Below are positions 12,490-24,770 of a DNA stretch of 64,000 nt, in pieces. Both the position numbers and the translations under genes were made by a program. The notes under the pieces were generated by a model that had not been told where the DNA came from, ran no database searches, and was given only the letters and a program-made list of their open reading frames with translations. Origin of the DNA: Mya arenaria (Eukaryota > Mollusca > Bivalvia > Myida > Myidae); assembly GCF_026914265.1 (NCBI RefSeq), contig NC_069125.1, forward strand, positions 4,351,056 through 4,415,055, in the 5' to 3' direction. How positions within the stretch are numbered: position 1 is the first letter of the stretch; the number at the start of each line of letters is the position of its first letter.

Positions 12490-13095
12490 AAAATACAACT
12501 TTTCGCACGCCTTTAAAATGCGGTGTTTTTCATTGTTTTATCACAATCGCCATTCGCCGCTTCGTTCTATCTTTCAAATAATAATTATTCTAATTTATCT
12601 CGCACTCTCCAATTTTGTTATTGAAAATTCGTAGAACAGAAGATTAATTTGTTGTGGCCTTAACGCATGATAGTGTATGCTTATACCATTTCAGGAAGAT
12701 CTTTTGGCTACTTTCCGCAGTTGTAGTTTTGAAGCTGAATAGTTTGTGATTTAAGAATTATTCACGCAGAATACATAAAGAAAATATAGTGTAAGATCTA
12801 TAATCCCGAAAGCCAGATATTATTGAAACTATTTCCATATGACAGCTGTTAATACTTATCTACATACTTGTTACAAGGAAAAATGTTTAATCATGTTAAA
12901 ATATATGTCAAGTTCTCTTTTGTCTTGTCGGTTCAAAAGTTAGGTCACTTGGTTAAATGTGCGAAATTACTATAATTCTAGAGACTATATTTTCTTATCC
13001 TATGTCCATGAAAATATGTCTGTAAAAATATAGCTGAAATTGAAATATGATTATCGAACGGTCAAATAATTCACGTAAGCCCGAATCAGCATAAA
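12490..13095. other. Non-coding stretch
   Basis: No feature is supported. Confidence 0.4.
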
Positions 13096-13099
13096 TACT

Positions 13100-13945
13100 A
13101 CGACCAGCTTATCATCTCCGGTGATCAGGGGTTGGTATAAGCCTTTAAAGAGGCTGCTCGAAGTCCTTTATATTCCTGTAACAGGTTGTCATTGATCGTT
13201 TATAACAATTTAGTCAGCTTGAGGTCTTTGATGCGGCAAGCAGGACCGCAAAACGATGATATTTGGTCTTCATTCTGTCGGTGACATGTCGGGTCATTAG
13301 TTCAAACCAGGGAAATATTGTAACAATCTAAAATCAAGACATCCAATCTAATCATTATGCAACTTGGTAAAAGTATTTGTCTTGTTGAAGTCTGGGAATG
13401 GTCAAATACTCATTATCCCACCTTTAAATATCATCAAATCTCTCGGTTAGGGAATAAAGGATTTGTAATATAGATAGAATCTACAGTACTGCAAACCATT
13501 AAATATTTAGCCTGTCCTTATTGAAATTATGGTCGGTTTTTTTAAAGTAGCATTTAATAAAAGCCCGGAAAGGTGACCACCAACATAACTCACATACACA
13601 AACAAACAGGCCGAGGATTAGTCCTGTGAAATTTGAATATTTCACTATGCTAACGAGACCTTTATTTATATTCATGTATATTTTTGAGCATTTATTATAA
13701 CAAGTTCATGAACAAAAATTAAAGATAGAATTTTTAAGGTTTTATTGTACAAGCTTGGTTTTGAGGCAGGCATACCCGTGTTCAAGATTTATTTTATATA
13801 TTATTAGTAGTAAAATTAATATTCAACATCAAATTTCGTAGTAAATACAAAAAGTTCCTGTTAAACTATTGCTCCTTATTCAAACGGTCTTTTGCAGATA
13901 ATTTTAACGCTTTTGTATCATTTAAGCATTTTATATGCTCATTAT
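13100..13945 (+). repeat. Segment copy C of the triplicated unit
   Basis: Blocks in order are TTGGTCTTCATTCTGTCGGT near 13263, AAGTATTTGTCTTGTTGAAG near 13370, a ATGCTAACGAG...CATGAACAAAAATTAAAG block near 13645-13725, and AACGCTTTTGTATCATTTAA near 13907. Order and orientation match copies A and B, but similarity is lower and some blocks are lost. Confidence 0.5.
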
Positions 13946-13949
13946 CTTA

Positions 13950-15150
13950 TGTACCTTTGTGTTTGCTTTGAAACCAACGAGGTCATGTACGTCACTGCTT
14001 TTGACAAAGATTAAATACTTTAATGGCATTAAGTGTTCAATGTTGATACGGAGTGAATAGATAAATTATGAGGAATCGGAACGAAAATCACTGATATGAC
14101 AACGTATAAATCTTAGTATACTATGTATCAACAACAGAAGGTGCTCTTTGTTTAAAGGTACTAGATAGATAAGATAAAACATAAGATGAAAAGATAATAA
14201 GAATAACGAGTTCATTCTAAGATCAAGTCCTACCTAGGGTCTATTTTCTTTGTTTAACAAGTATTTTAAAGATTGCTTATATTAATGAAAAGATTGTTTA
14301 TAAACTGACAAAGCATTTTGGTACATTTAAACTTACCACTTATCACACGCAAACATTCGTAATGATTCTTTCAAAGATTAAGTAATCCAATTAAGTCGTG
14401 ATATTTTTCTACAGATCTTAAATAATGATAAGATGCAATCGTCTTTATGTGTGCGAGTTTTAATGATAAGTTTTGTAAATAAAATTTCAACTTCATAACC
14501 TAATGTATGTTTTTGTGACTACAATATACCAAGTTAACTTGTTTAAGATTATAAAAAATCATCAAATCTGCAACACAATATCTAACATAATTTTTAAATA
14601 TGTCATGGATTTTCATTCATTTTAAGAGAGGACATATCTATTGTTATTTTCATAATGAATATTTTACTAGCATGACCATAGTATGACACTTTTTAGACTT
14701 TCATTTATTTAACCAACCAAAGCGCTGAGAGAGCTGAAGGTGGATCGTTCAAACCTAAATAGTTGATATGACATCAAACATACCAAATAAAAACAATACA
14801 CTAGTTATGATATAAAAAAAATTATCACTAGTTGGCGTTATTAAACTGTTCTTTTCTAGGTACAAAATAGTTTACAGATAAAAATAGTTAATCATTATTA
14901 AACCAAAAAGCTGCAGTTGTCGAATAGATATTCCAGCTAAATAGCTTAAAAATATAAAAACTAAATACTACAACATGGTCTTTTTTGTCTGGAAAAATGG
15001 TCAGTTCTGTTGAGGCTATGTCTGTTCAGTTTTGGTAGCTTTGACCATCATACAGCATGGACACAAGTTGTTACACGAATCGTATCAATTTAAATTGGAA
15101 TTCTCAAACTTTAACTAGATAACCCGTTTATATTGTACAGCAATAAAGTA
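13950..15150. other. Non-coding stretch
   Basis: AT-rich; I see no gene or repeat that I can name. Confidence 0.4.
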
Positions 15151-15159
15151 ACATGTTTG

Positions 15160-15497
15160 GGCCATTCGGAGCTCCTCGGCCATTTTATCGAAACAACCTC
15201 GGATGTATGCCGTAACATCTGTTGAAGTAGTTTGTAAAATTTTAATTATATCATTAATTAAATGTAGTGTTTTAGAGTTGTATTTATTGATCTAAGTTTA
15301 AATTGATTGCCATTGAATTGTATTATTGCAAACATAGTTAAGAATCCCAAGAGTTAAGTCACAAAGTTTAATTGCTAAATAAAATTACTATGCGATCTCC
15401 TTGCAGCGGACTTAAACGTACCTCTTTTTGAGTATGTAAACCGTCCAAATACATCCGAGGTTGTTTTTGAAAAAAATGGCCGAGGAGTTCCGAATGG
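15160..15497. mobile_element. MITE with about 50-bp terminal inverted repeats
   Basis: The left end GGCCATTCGGAGCTCCTCGG ... AACAACCTCGGATGTAT pairs with the reverse of the right end at 15449-15497 (CCATTCGGAACTCCTCGGCC ... AACCTCGGATGTAT). The core is AT-rich and non-coding. No target duplication is clear, so the superfamily is open. The frame starting in the right arm (15461-15691) is a by-product. Confidence 0.65.
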
Positions 15498-15499
15498 TT

Positions 15500-18400
15500 C
15501 TTGGCACTTTTGATCCTGATTTAAGTATGTTGATATTTATCATACAAAAACCAATTCGCGAATATTACCTTATATTACCTAGTTATATTGCTTTGGTAAC
15601 ACTAACACTCCGAGGAGGTAGTCATGTTATCTTACGGCAGTACTATGTCACCATAAATAAGATGTATTGGTCATGCAATGCAGATTTGTGATTTGCTGAA
15701 GTAAGTAGTCGTCTGAAGATGAGAGGTATTTATGACTTCACAATTATCACTGTTTTGTCAGCATTTAAGACCACTTTGTCTTCATCATTCCGTGAATTAG
15801 TTAAATATTCTGTCATCTTCTTGCATTTGTTTGCCAAACAAATAGACTGAATACTTTTTAATAATTTGTTTTTTTGTGTAATAAACGAGTTTCGACATTG
15901 CTGTATTGATTTTTTTACATTCACTTTTGTAAACACGGCATTTCAAGTAGTGTTGCAGTGATTACTGACAACATTTTTGTTTCTGATTCTGAATGTAACG
16001 TTTATACCAAGTGATATGTACATGTGGAATGATTTCATAAACCAGATTCAGTTTTAAAATGGATTTTAGTTTTGTTAAAACTGACTGAAATACTAACAAA
16101 TGATAAATTTTGATTTTGTTATTAATCGTTTTCACTCATTTCTTAGGATATAATTTCATTCAACTCGTTCACTCTTGAAAGTTGATGTTCGTGTTGTTTT
16201 TATTTTACTTAATTTCATTATACACTCGCCATGAAATTATGATCCCAACAATAGTTGCATTAATCGCCTCTTGCTGGGCAAACGTACTAGGTCCGTGCAT
16301 TAATTCACAGCTTGATAATGTTGCCATTTTTTTCAGTACTAGGAATTTTTGGCTTTAATTCACCAAATACGATGTGATTAATGATCAGGCTGTCTATAAT
16401 ATATTTAAATTATTATCCTGGGAACTAAGCTGACTCCAAGCTGGGGTTTTCAGGTTTTCTAGATACTAGATATTTAGATCTATACTAAATATATAGTAAA
16501 GTTTTACATGAAAATGTCTTGCCCTGACCATTGATGTTTGGTATGTAGCCTCATTGCATGGCATTTTACCAATAGTACGCTATTCCGATCATCGTTTATC
16601 CGAAAATATCGATTTTTCAAAATTATATTTAGATACCGAGTATATTCCTTTGTTGTTTAACTAAATTATTAATCTATAATCTATTCGAACACGATCATCT
16701 CATAGTTTTTCACACCATACTGCGAACGCACTTTGGTATCGGCTGAGGTGACAATGGAACACAATTAGCGCGAGTTAAGGAATGACAATAGAGCACGCGT
16801 ATGTTACAAACATCGATGTCAGCGATTCGTTTGGGGGATGTAGTGTGTATATAATCGCTGGTTAACACAACCTGAATATCACTCAGTGCTAAGTTAACAT
16901 GCCTTTTATAAATTGTGCTATGCTCTGAATGAATACATATGTTGTCATATTGTTTGAAATGTTTATTGTTGTTTTATTTAAGAAGTATAAAAACAAAAAT
17001 GTATCACTCACATCGAATATATTGTATAAATAACGTGTAACGGACATTCCAATCTTTATGACTTAATAGTTCACGCCATCTATAATTCGCGAACGCTGTT
17101 ATTTTCTGAAAATTGCCTATCTGAAATATTGCTATTTTGAAATAAATTGTTGGGTCCCTACGATTTTGGATTAACGGTGTTCAACGGAAACCAAATAACT
17201 TCCCTTTGGTCAAAACTGGCTTCGATCACTGGGTCTAAGCTTTTCTATATAATGTTATCAAATGCTCTACCTTGGTTCCAGACTAATATAGTCACCACAT
17301 TTGTTTCTGTATTATTCCTGTGTTATATTACATTGCTCTATTTCTATTAGACAGAGCATACATCATTCAGCATGCTTGTAACTTAATTAATTGGCAACAA
17401 TAATTGTTTAATAGGCAATATTTTAGCAAATCATACGTTTATTTCTTATTTACTTCTCGAGTGAAAAGCGTGTTATTACGTCTTTATTTCATGAAAACAT
17501 ATTGAATGACTCTCAATATTGATTTATTGAAACTGCAAATAACAAAATGATATTTACATGTTTTAACGTCATATTACCGGATATGACGTCACAGTTTAAA
17601 AGAACGCAAATTTCGTGAAAAGAATAGTATGCTGTTGTAATTCATTTTGGATATTAATCTTAGTATGTATTCTTCTTATAAATAGATTTAAAACGATCGG
17701 CAGCCAATTGCATAATACTCGGTTGGTTAGTCACCAGCAGCCAATAATGTAAAACTTGGATAAGTTGTCCACATAATATATTTTGGCCAGTTGACTCATT
17801 AACGTAATTCAATTGGTTAAAAGTGATTAATGGGTATATATTGACAAATCAATAAACAATTTGGATCACTTTAACCAAACTGAAGAGTTAACCATTTTTT
17901 TTTACAATTAGCTGCAGATGATGATGTGGTGTTATATTATTGTGTGTACTTAATGTCTGCTTTGCATGTAGCGCGGGAAAATGCATTACTTTGTGTTATT
18001 CTGCTCATTACTAGTGCATATGAAAGAGGTAGTAAGATTTATGATATGTTTTTTCTGTCAAAGTATGTGATAAAAAGAATCAGACACTCGTCATCATATA
18101 ATACATAGTTGTATTCAACTCGTCCATGAAAATGTGATTAAAGGCAAAAATATTTCCTGAACTCTTTGATTTTTTTCATTTCATGCTTTTCGATGAAATA
18201 TGGAGTTTATCAGAAAATAACAAATAAATGCAAAATAAGTAGTGAAAATATATAATTTTAGAACTACTTTCAAAATCCAGTGAGGTTACTACCCTTTAAT
18301 TAAAACAACCCACAGAAAATGTTGCCAAAAAATAATACGAAATTTGAAAAAGGTTACATACGTTTATAAAGATATATTTGGAAAAAACAACTCGTTATCC

Positions 18401-19195
18401 CGTTTCCGAAACCTTTTCTTGAACTTTGAAGCTGAATGATCTAATAGTTGCTTTCAAAAAAAATTACGTACGAAAACAACTGCTTGAACATAAATATAAT
18501 GCTATATCATCGTTCATAAATTTTTAACTCTTTGTCGTTGCATTACAAACTTTCAGGAAAATAATCACAGCATTTAACAGATTAACAGATTACCCAAACC
18601 ACGCCTCAAAATTTGTCAACAACCTAGCGTGGTCTTTACAATTTACCTTGAAAGGGGTCTGTGTCTTTGACACAGTGAGGTGACTGAATATCTATGTATC
18701 ATAAAACACACTATTAAACTAAGAAAAATGGTTTATATCCAATGATTATCTGCAATTGTATTGCTTACACATCCGACTGTTCAAATTTCCCTTCAATAAA
18801 TGGCGGTGTAATCATTTGGTTTTGTATTCATGTACAATATAAAAAGGCTTTCGATAATTTTTGGAACATAGATCCCAGAGAACCTTTTTCACATCAAAAC
18901 AGAAAGAGAGAATTGACATCTATTTGTTTGCGGGGTTGCGGCAAAATAACACCCTTTTCAAAAACGGGGTTATTAAGAAAATAAATTATAATGAAATTAA
19001 AACTCCGAAAATAAGCATTTCACTCGTGATCGCCACTCGTGAAAATATGTTTTTCTATGACACTTGTGAAATGAAATACGATCTTACACTAAAATAACCA
19101 AATAATCCTTATATACTTATATAGTGAAATTTTTGAAAATCTTCTCTAAAACTGAAAGCCCAAGACACTTGGAATCGGGTATACAGAATTATGAA
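15500..19195. other. Long non-coding AT-rich stretch
   Basis: No domain, splice-linked frame or element is supported. A TGACGTCA-containing palindrome near 17580 is noted only as a short motif. Confidence 0.45.
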
Positions 19196-19199
19196 GTGG

Positions 19200-19850
19200 T
19201 TATTACATTCCTTCATCCAAATCAACTAATGATTTTTTAAGCACCCATTGACTTCTTTAGCGACCAATGACCTTGATAACTACCACTTATTTAATATTAT
19301 TTCTTAGCAAACACTTTCTGCCTTAGCAACAATTAATATTCTAGGCAACCAATGACTTTCTAAGCAATCACTAGCTTCAGAAAGCACTAATACCTCCTTC
19401 GCAACCATTAAATTTCTAAGCGACCACCAAATTCTTCAGAAGCCTATGAAATTCTAAGCTACCACTGACTGCTTATCAACCACTTTCTGCCTTACCAATC
19501 AAATACTTACTTTTACTTTATCCGTAGCAACCATTGATATCCTTGACAACAATTGCTTTCAATGATTTTCTTACCAACTATCTTCAATCTTAGCAACCAA
19601 TGACTTATTTATGACCTGATAACTCTAAGCAAATACATTTATCCATAGCATCATCTTAAGCGATCACTGACTATGTAAGCACCCAATTATTCCAAAGCAA
19701 CCATTAACTGCCAAACCCATTAACGACCTCCTGAGCAACTTCCTAAAGGACCATCAACTACCATAAGAACCAGATTATTATACCAGATCAGCCACAAGCC
19801 AATCATTTACTTAGAAAGCAATTACTTTCTAAGGGGAAACTAACTTCCAT
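19200..19850. repeat. AGCAACCAATGACTTC array, left half of the interrupted block
   Basis: Roughly 25 loose repeats of TTAGCAACCAATGACTT-like units of 20-26 bp. The same array resumes at about 25260 on the far side of the DIRS element, so the element probably landed inside one array. Confidence 0.65.
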
Positions 19851-19893
19851 AGCATCACTACTAATGCCAAACAATGAATGGCAAATAATTGAA

Positions 19894-20195
19894 TGATTAA
19901 GCTAGACTTACCTTTAAAGAAGGGAAGGCGAAGGTTGATCATAATTTCATCCAACACAAAAATCCCTCTGAGCTCACACAGATAACCGACGCAGCTTATC
20001 AGCACACCAAGGTGGTCATATTTTAGAGTATCTCTATGTTGCTTGCCAAAATTGCAATATTTTAAAAGAAATTCAAATTTGGGGTTTGGGTAATTTGGGC
20101 GGGCGTGTGAGCTCAGAGGGATTTTTGTGTTGGATGAAATTATGATCAACCTTCGCCTTCCCTTCTTTAAAGGTAAGTCTAGCTTTATCATTCAA
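19894..20195. repeat. About 90-bp inverted repeat with DIRS-end sequence
   Basis: The arms 19894-19982 and about 20105-20195 are reverse complements with about one mismatch (GCTAGACTTACCTTTAAAGA is shared). Each arm includes TTTCATCCAACACA, a version of the DIRS terminal repeat, and the spacer continues into CGACGCAGCTTATCAGCACA, which also occurs inverted at the far end near 25183. This fits terminal-complement (ICR-like) structure or an end from another copy. Confidence 0.65.
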
Positions 20196-20237
20196 TTTCA
20201 TCCAACACATAAAATCCCTTCTGAGCCCCACAGATAA
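20195..20237. repeat. DIRS inverted terminal repeat, left
   Basis: Exact reverse complement of 25210-25252; it contains TCCCTTCTGAGCCCCACAG. Confidence 0.85.
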
Positions 20238-20359
20238 TTCAGAGATAATTTCTGAAAAATATTGTATCCAACAAAATAGCAAAATCTTTACAGATCTTTA
20301 TTTTGTATTATATTTGTATATATGTTTACCGTCAAAGTACATGATGATAGCATAATTAG

Positions 20360-21559
20360 TCAGTCAAGTATCACATTCTGTAATAATGTTTTTGTTGAAA
20401 TGACTGGTTTTTTATAATATTTAGCAAAAGTTTTTTCATTATTCCAACCAGCTGTTTTAATAATGTCAGTTAGTGGAACCCCTTTTTCAAATGCAAATGA
20501 TGTGGCTGCCGCTCTTGTGCTATGTGCCTTATATTTTGTTGAAACACCCGCTTTCAATAAGATAAGTTTTATCCAACGTGTAATAGTTTGTTTGGATACT
20601 TTGGCATGTGGCTTTGTTGTTGAAACAAGTAAGCTGTCATCTTTCCTAAGATATTTCGTTCTGTCAATGTACTCATTCAAAGTCTTTACAATGCATATAT
20701 TTTCATCTGTCCTGTATGAATTTAACACAATTGGGTCCAAATGTATGCCTGGCCGACTCTGCTTGATCAGTTCCGAAACGTGTATAACAATGCCTTCGGC
20801 AGTTTGATGAACATCCGACAGTTTGATAACATGAAGTGTTTGACAACGTTGAGCTGTTATCAGAAGAAATAGCATGCAAAGTTTGCAAGATAGGGACAAT
20901 AATGGCCCTGTATCTATTTGTTTCAAATATTGTAATACAGTCTTCACATCCCAAGTGTTTTTGTACTTTGGCAATGATGGTTTCTCATTGAATACTCCTT
21001 TCATAAACCTTCTTATCACTTCATCATCGTGAATATTTGTATTTCCAGTTAATCTAAGAAAACAACTTATAGCCGACCTTGCGGTATTTAATGTGGAGTA
21101 GCTTAATCCTTGTACAAACAAATGTGTAAGAAAGCTAACCACCACACTTATAGGTGCACTAAAGGGATTTGCCTTCCCTTCACAGAAACGTAACCATTTT
21201 GTAATATAAGTGTTATACTGGAGTTTTGTCCCTTGTCTCCAGGAGTTGAGAATGAGGTCTTGAGCTGTTCCCGAAATGCCTCGCCTTCCCAACGCTCGCC
21301 TGATATGCTGAAAACAGCTAAGCGCATCTTTTTTAATGGATGTTGTTTGTTTGGTTTGTGCACTAATTTCAAAACGTTCTGGGTGTTTGGTAACACTAAT
21401 ACATTGTTTTTTGTTAACTTCAAAAGATCTGGCCACCAACTTTGCGTTGGCCAAATTGGCGCGACAAGAATTGCCTGCGTTTTGTCTCCTTCCACCTTTT
21501 GAAGAATCCTCGCCAGTAGACTGAAAGGAGGGAACATATAAAATAAATGTCCTGACCAT
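20360..21559 (-). CDS. DIRS tyrosine recombinase (element part)
   Basis: Long frame of about 400 residues. The C-terminal half has the family's catalytic pattern: an arginine in LLLITAQRCQTL, HSTR (H-x-x-R), then GW and a tyrosine near AKYYKK. Recombinases of this kind integrate the circular DNA copy in DIRS elements. It is the last gene of the element on the minus strand. Confidence 0.85.
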   Translation of the reverse strand: MVRTFILYVPSFQSTGEDSSKGGRRQNAGNSCRANLANAKLVARSFEVNKKQCISVTKHPERFEISAQTKQTTSIKKDALSCFQHIRRALGRRGISGTAQDLILNSWRQGTKLQYNTYITKWLRFCEGKANPFSAPISVVVSFLTHLFVQGLSYSTLNTARSAISCFLRLTGNTNIHDDEVIRRFMKGVFNEKPSLPKYKNTWDVKTVLQYLKQIDTGPLLSLSCKLCMLFLLITAQRCQTLHVIKLSDVHQTAEGIVIHVSELIKQSRPGIHLDPIVLNSYRTDENICIVKTLNEYIDRTKYLRKDDSLLVSTTKPHAKVSKQTITRWIKLILLKAGVSTKYKAHSTRAAATSFAFEKGVPLTDIIKTAGWNNEKTFAKYYKKPVISTKTLLQNVILD

Positions 21560-21579
21560 TGTAAAGTAAATGCGTCTAC

Positions 21580-22062
21580 AGCAAATGATTTTGGTTCAGG
21601 ATGTCTCGATACAAATTTCTTCAGTTTGGTGTTCAAACCTGAAGCAAATAAATCTATCTCCATCTGAGGGAAATGTAATTTCAATTTTTTGAAGACCCCT
21701 TGGTCCAATGACCATTCAATATCATCATTAGTGGATCTACTGAGTTTGTCTGCTGTTTTATTTTCCTTGCCCGCTATGTGGGAAACTGATAATTGAATCT
21801 TTCTGTCAATGCACCAAAACCATATTCTTCTTGCAATACTATCTAATGATTCAAATTTCCCCCCATACTTATTAATATACGCACAACTTGTTGTATTATC
21901 TGTATACAGGCGAATATGTTTATTTGTAACGGTTTTACATAATGTTATGAGTCCTATCTCGCAAGCTTTTAATTCCAAAACATTTATGTGAAATGTTTGA
22001 TCAACTGGACTCCAATATCCACACGTTTTTGAACCAGTTGTTACATTGTATGCGCCATACAT
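21580..22062 (-). CDS. DIRS RNase H region (element part)
   Basis: The reading carries RNase H landmarks: INVLELKA (acidic residue), LYTDNTTS (catalytic Asp) and AGKENKTADKLSR (late Asp). It lies between the polymerase and the recombinase, as expected in DIRS. The frame runs on to 21148 and overlaps the recombinase. Confidence 0.8.
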
Positions 22063-22146
22063 ATCGTTGGATGCGTCTGTATAAATAACAATTTCTGGAC
22101 TTTTTGATCCGATGTTTTTGTAACTGCTTTCAACATTATGTATCCA

Positions 22147-23150
22147 CTACTGTAAAGAAACGTCTATGCTTCTCGGCACGTTCATAAAGCTATCAAAATT
22201 ACCTCTATGCTTTTTCAATTGGATTTCTTTTATCTTTTCAAGAGGCCTAATGTATAAAGGAGCGTGTTGAACACCTGGTTCTGCCGCGATTAGTTTACCG
22301 ATCAGTTTAGCGAAGTTTCTTATTGTTGTTCTACTGATAAAAATCATGTCTCTACATATTGCGATAATATCATGGCATTTCTCCTTCGTCAACCTTACTG
22401 TCATTGAGACTGAACACAATACAAAGCCTAAAAATATAATCTTTGTACATGGAATAAGAACGGACTTTTCTAAATTTACCGTTAAACCCAGGTTGTCCAT
22501 TAATTTTACGGTATCAATTACATTTTGTGTACACGAATCGAAGTTATCCCCGGCCAAACAAGAATCATCGATAAAGTAAACACTACTGTGACCAATGGAC
22601 CTGAGGTAAGCAAATACTGGTTTCATCTATTTTGTCCAAATTCTAGGGCTGCATGAATATCCCATGACTAGCGCGGTAAACTGCCACTTTTGACCTTCGA
22701 AGATAAACCGGAAATATTTACGATCTTGTTCTCTGATTCGAATTGAATAGTAAGCGTCTGTTAAATCCACAGATGCACTGACCATGTTAATTGCCGCTCG
22801 TAAAGATTCCATCTTAAAATGTAATTTTTCAACATAATGTTCATTGAAGTACCTGAGGTTTAGTATTACGCGTACGCGTCCATCTTTTTTCGGTCTGATA
22901 AAAATGGTAGAAATAAATTCATTGTTTGTGGTTTCTGGTGCCTTTTCAATTATTTTACATTCCAAAAATCTATTTAATTCTTTGCGAATTTTAGTATTGT
23001 CATCGTCCGAAAATTTAATCGGTTTTGGAACATACTTTTGTTGCGGAATGTCGGAAAGCTCTATACTGCAACCTGTTATAGTATTAAGTATCCATTTGTC
23101 TCTAGTAATTGTTTCCCATACATTGATATTATCCCCAGTTTTTCCAGCTC
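22147..23150 (-). pseudogene. DIRS reverse transcriptase region (element part, fossil)
   Basis: RT landmarks are visible: VDLTDAYYSI, the LVMGYSCSPRIWTK turn and the catalytic YFIDDSCLAG box (a form of YxDD). The region is broken. It is not described further, as a fossil element. Confidence 0.8.
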
Positions 23151-23204
23151 AAAAATTTTCAGCTGTATTGCAAAAACGTACATTGATATCTTTACTTACA
23201 GATA

Positions 23205-24236
23205 TTATTTTCGGTTTGTTTTTGTGTACTTTTGTTGTTGGCGTTTCCACGGACGTTGATGGTTCGTCTGTGCTTGATTGTTGCGAGGAGGGTAAGCAGT
23301 GAACTTTCTGTTGTTGTATGGTCGGGGCCCCCCTCCTCTTTTCGATAAAAAAGGCTTGTGTGGTTGATCTGGTGTTAGTTTTGCCTTTGTTTCTTTCATT
23401 TTCTTAATATCTTCTTCCAGTTTGTCCCCAAATAGCATTGCTGCCGAGGGTGGGTTGTCACACAATTTTTTGTATGCCGGTAGTAAATTGTTTTTAATCT
23501 TTTGTCTCCGATTTTCGTTTGATGAGACAACTCCCTGCGCTAAGATTTTAAAAATGTCACCAACTAATTCTTTATTTTCCTTGTTACCGTCTGTTTTGAT
23601 AGTTTGCATCAATTTCACAACTGGAACAAGAGCCTGACAAAGTACGGCTTGTAATTTCTGCTGCCCATAATCGTAGGCCTTTGTTTCTGGTTTTAACTGA
23701 TTCCACAGGATCTCGTCAACTTTGGTTACTTCAAGATTTTCAATGTTTTTTGGTCTTTTGTGTTTGTTTCGAAGATCTGTCATTTTTTCCTCTTTTGTTT
23801 TTGATCTTAATGATTTATTTACCACCGTTGCCAATTCATCTTGAACTGGATCTCCAGTTTCTATGTCCTGGATGAAGAAATCTGACAGGGCATCCCATTC
23901 ATTTATTTCCCCGTCGCAGACCCCTTCCATCTTATCAGTAAGAAATTGATCAATATCATCCTCATCTGAGCTCTCATAATCTTTATCAAGGCAGATCTGT
24001 TTCTCACACGGTGAGGGGTCATCAGTTTCTTGAGAATTCCCCCGTTTTAAAGAGGTGACCTCTCTTTGTAAGCATTTCATGCTCTCCGTCATCGTTTCCA
24101 TACATCTTGATAATTGGTTCCATTCGGGAAACCCTGTTGATGAGGATGACGTGCTATTCCCCATTTTTGCCAGCCTATCAAAAAGGCTCTCTTGAGGCGC
24201 ATGCGCGCTGTTACTTCCGCCCTGGCCGTCTGCCAA
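23205..24236 (-). CDS. DIRS gag-like protein (element part)
   Basis: About 343 residues. An acidic, Ser/Asp-rich N-terminal half is followed by a basic C-terminus rich in Arg, Asn, Gln and Pro (KRGGGPRPYNNRK, RPWKRQQQKY), as expected for a nucleic-acid-binding gag-like protein. It is first in the element and has no CCHC knuckle. Confidence 0.65.
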   Translation of the reverse strand: MADGQGGSNSAHAPQESLFDRLAKMGNSTSSSSTGFPEWNQLSRCMETMTESMKCLQREVTSLKRGNSQETDDPSPCEKQICLDKDYESSDEDDIDQFLTDKMEGVCDGEINEWDALSDFFIQDIETGDPVQDELATVVNKSLRSKTKEEKMTDLRNKHKRPKNIENLEVTKVDEILWNQLKPETKAYDYGQQKLQAVLCQALVPVVKLMQTIKTDGNKENKELVGDIFKILAQGVVSSNENRRQKIKNNLLPAYKKLCDNPPSAAMLFGDKLEEDIKKMKETKAKLTPDQPHKPFLSKRGGGPRPYNNRKFTAYPPRNNQAQTNHQRPWKRQQQKYTKTNRK

Positions 24237-24297
24237 ATCCGCCTGAAAAGTAATATTTCTCTGTGTACCTTTCTCTCTTAATATATACGAATTTCTA

Positions 24298-24770
24298 GGA
24301 CGTGGTATCCGTCCGATTTGATTACTTTTTGTAGAGTATCATTTGTATTCTTTATTACGACGTGGGCTCCGTCGAATCATTTATATAAAATACAACATAT
24401 AGGACGTGGTATCCGTCATATACTTAAATGTAATACATCTACTCACGACGTGGGATCTGTCGTTTAATTCCATAAAATACATGTAATCCCGACGTGGAAT
24501 CCGACGGATAAATTAATAATATACATGTAATTCCGACGTGGTATCCGTCGTATAATGTGATAAAATACTTGTTATCCCGACGTGGTATCCGTCTGATAAT
24601 CTTATAAAATACATGAAATCCCTACGTGGTATCCGCCGGATAAATTAATAATATACATGTAATTCCGACGTGGTATCCGTCGGATAATTTAATAAAATAC
24701 ATGTAATCTTGACGTGGTATTCGTCGGATAATTTGACAATACACATGTTATTCTGGCGTGGTATCCGCCT
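24298..24770 (-). repeat. DIRS leader array, about 11 units, 44-bp period
   Basis: GACGTGGTATCCGTCG recurs with starts at 24299, 24358, 24403, 24447, 24491, 24535, 24579, 24623, 24667, 24711 and 24755. After the first intervals the spacing is exactly 44 bp. CGACG and CGTCG flank a 7-nt TGGTATC, so each unit can form a small stem-loop. It lies in the presumed 5' leader before the gag-like frame. Confidence 0.85.

Noticed and set aside
18742-19097. Two overlapping plus-strand frames
   Set aside because: No recognisable domain and poor splice context in an otherwise non-coding stretch.
19829-20191. 120-codon minus-strand protein
   Set aside because: Spans the inverted repeat next to the DIRS end; the reading is made of the two arms.
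20463-20807. Plus-strand 114-codon frame
   Set aside because: Antisense to the DIRS recombinase.
22844-23302. Plus-strand 152-codon frame
   Set aside because: Lies opposite the DIRS polymerase/gag region; a shadow frame.
24298-24770. CRISPR-like array
   Set aside because: Units are near 16 bp in a 44-bp period with similar, not unique, spacers, inside a DIRS leader of a eukaryotic genome.
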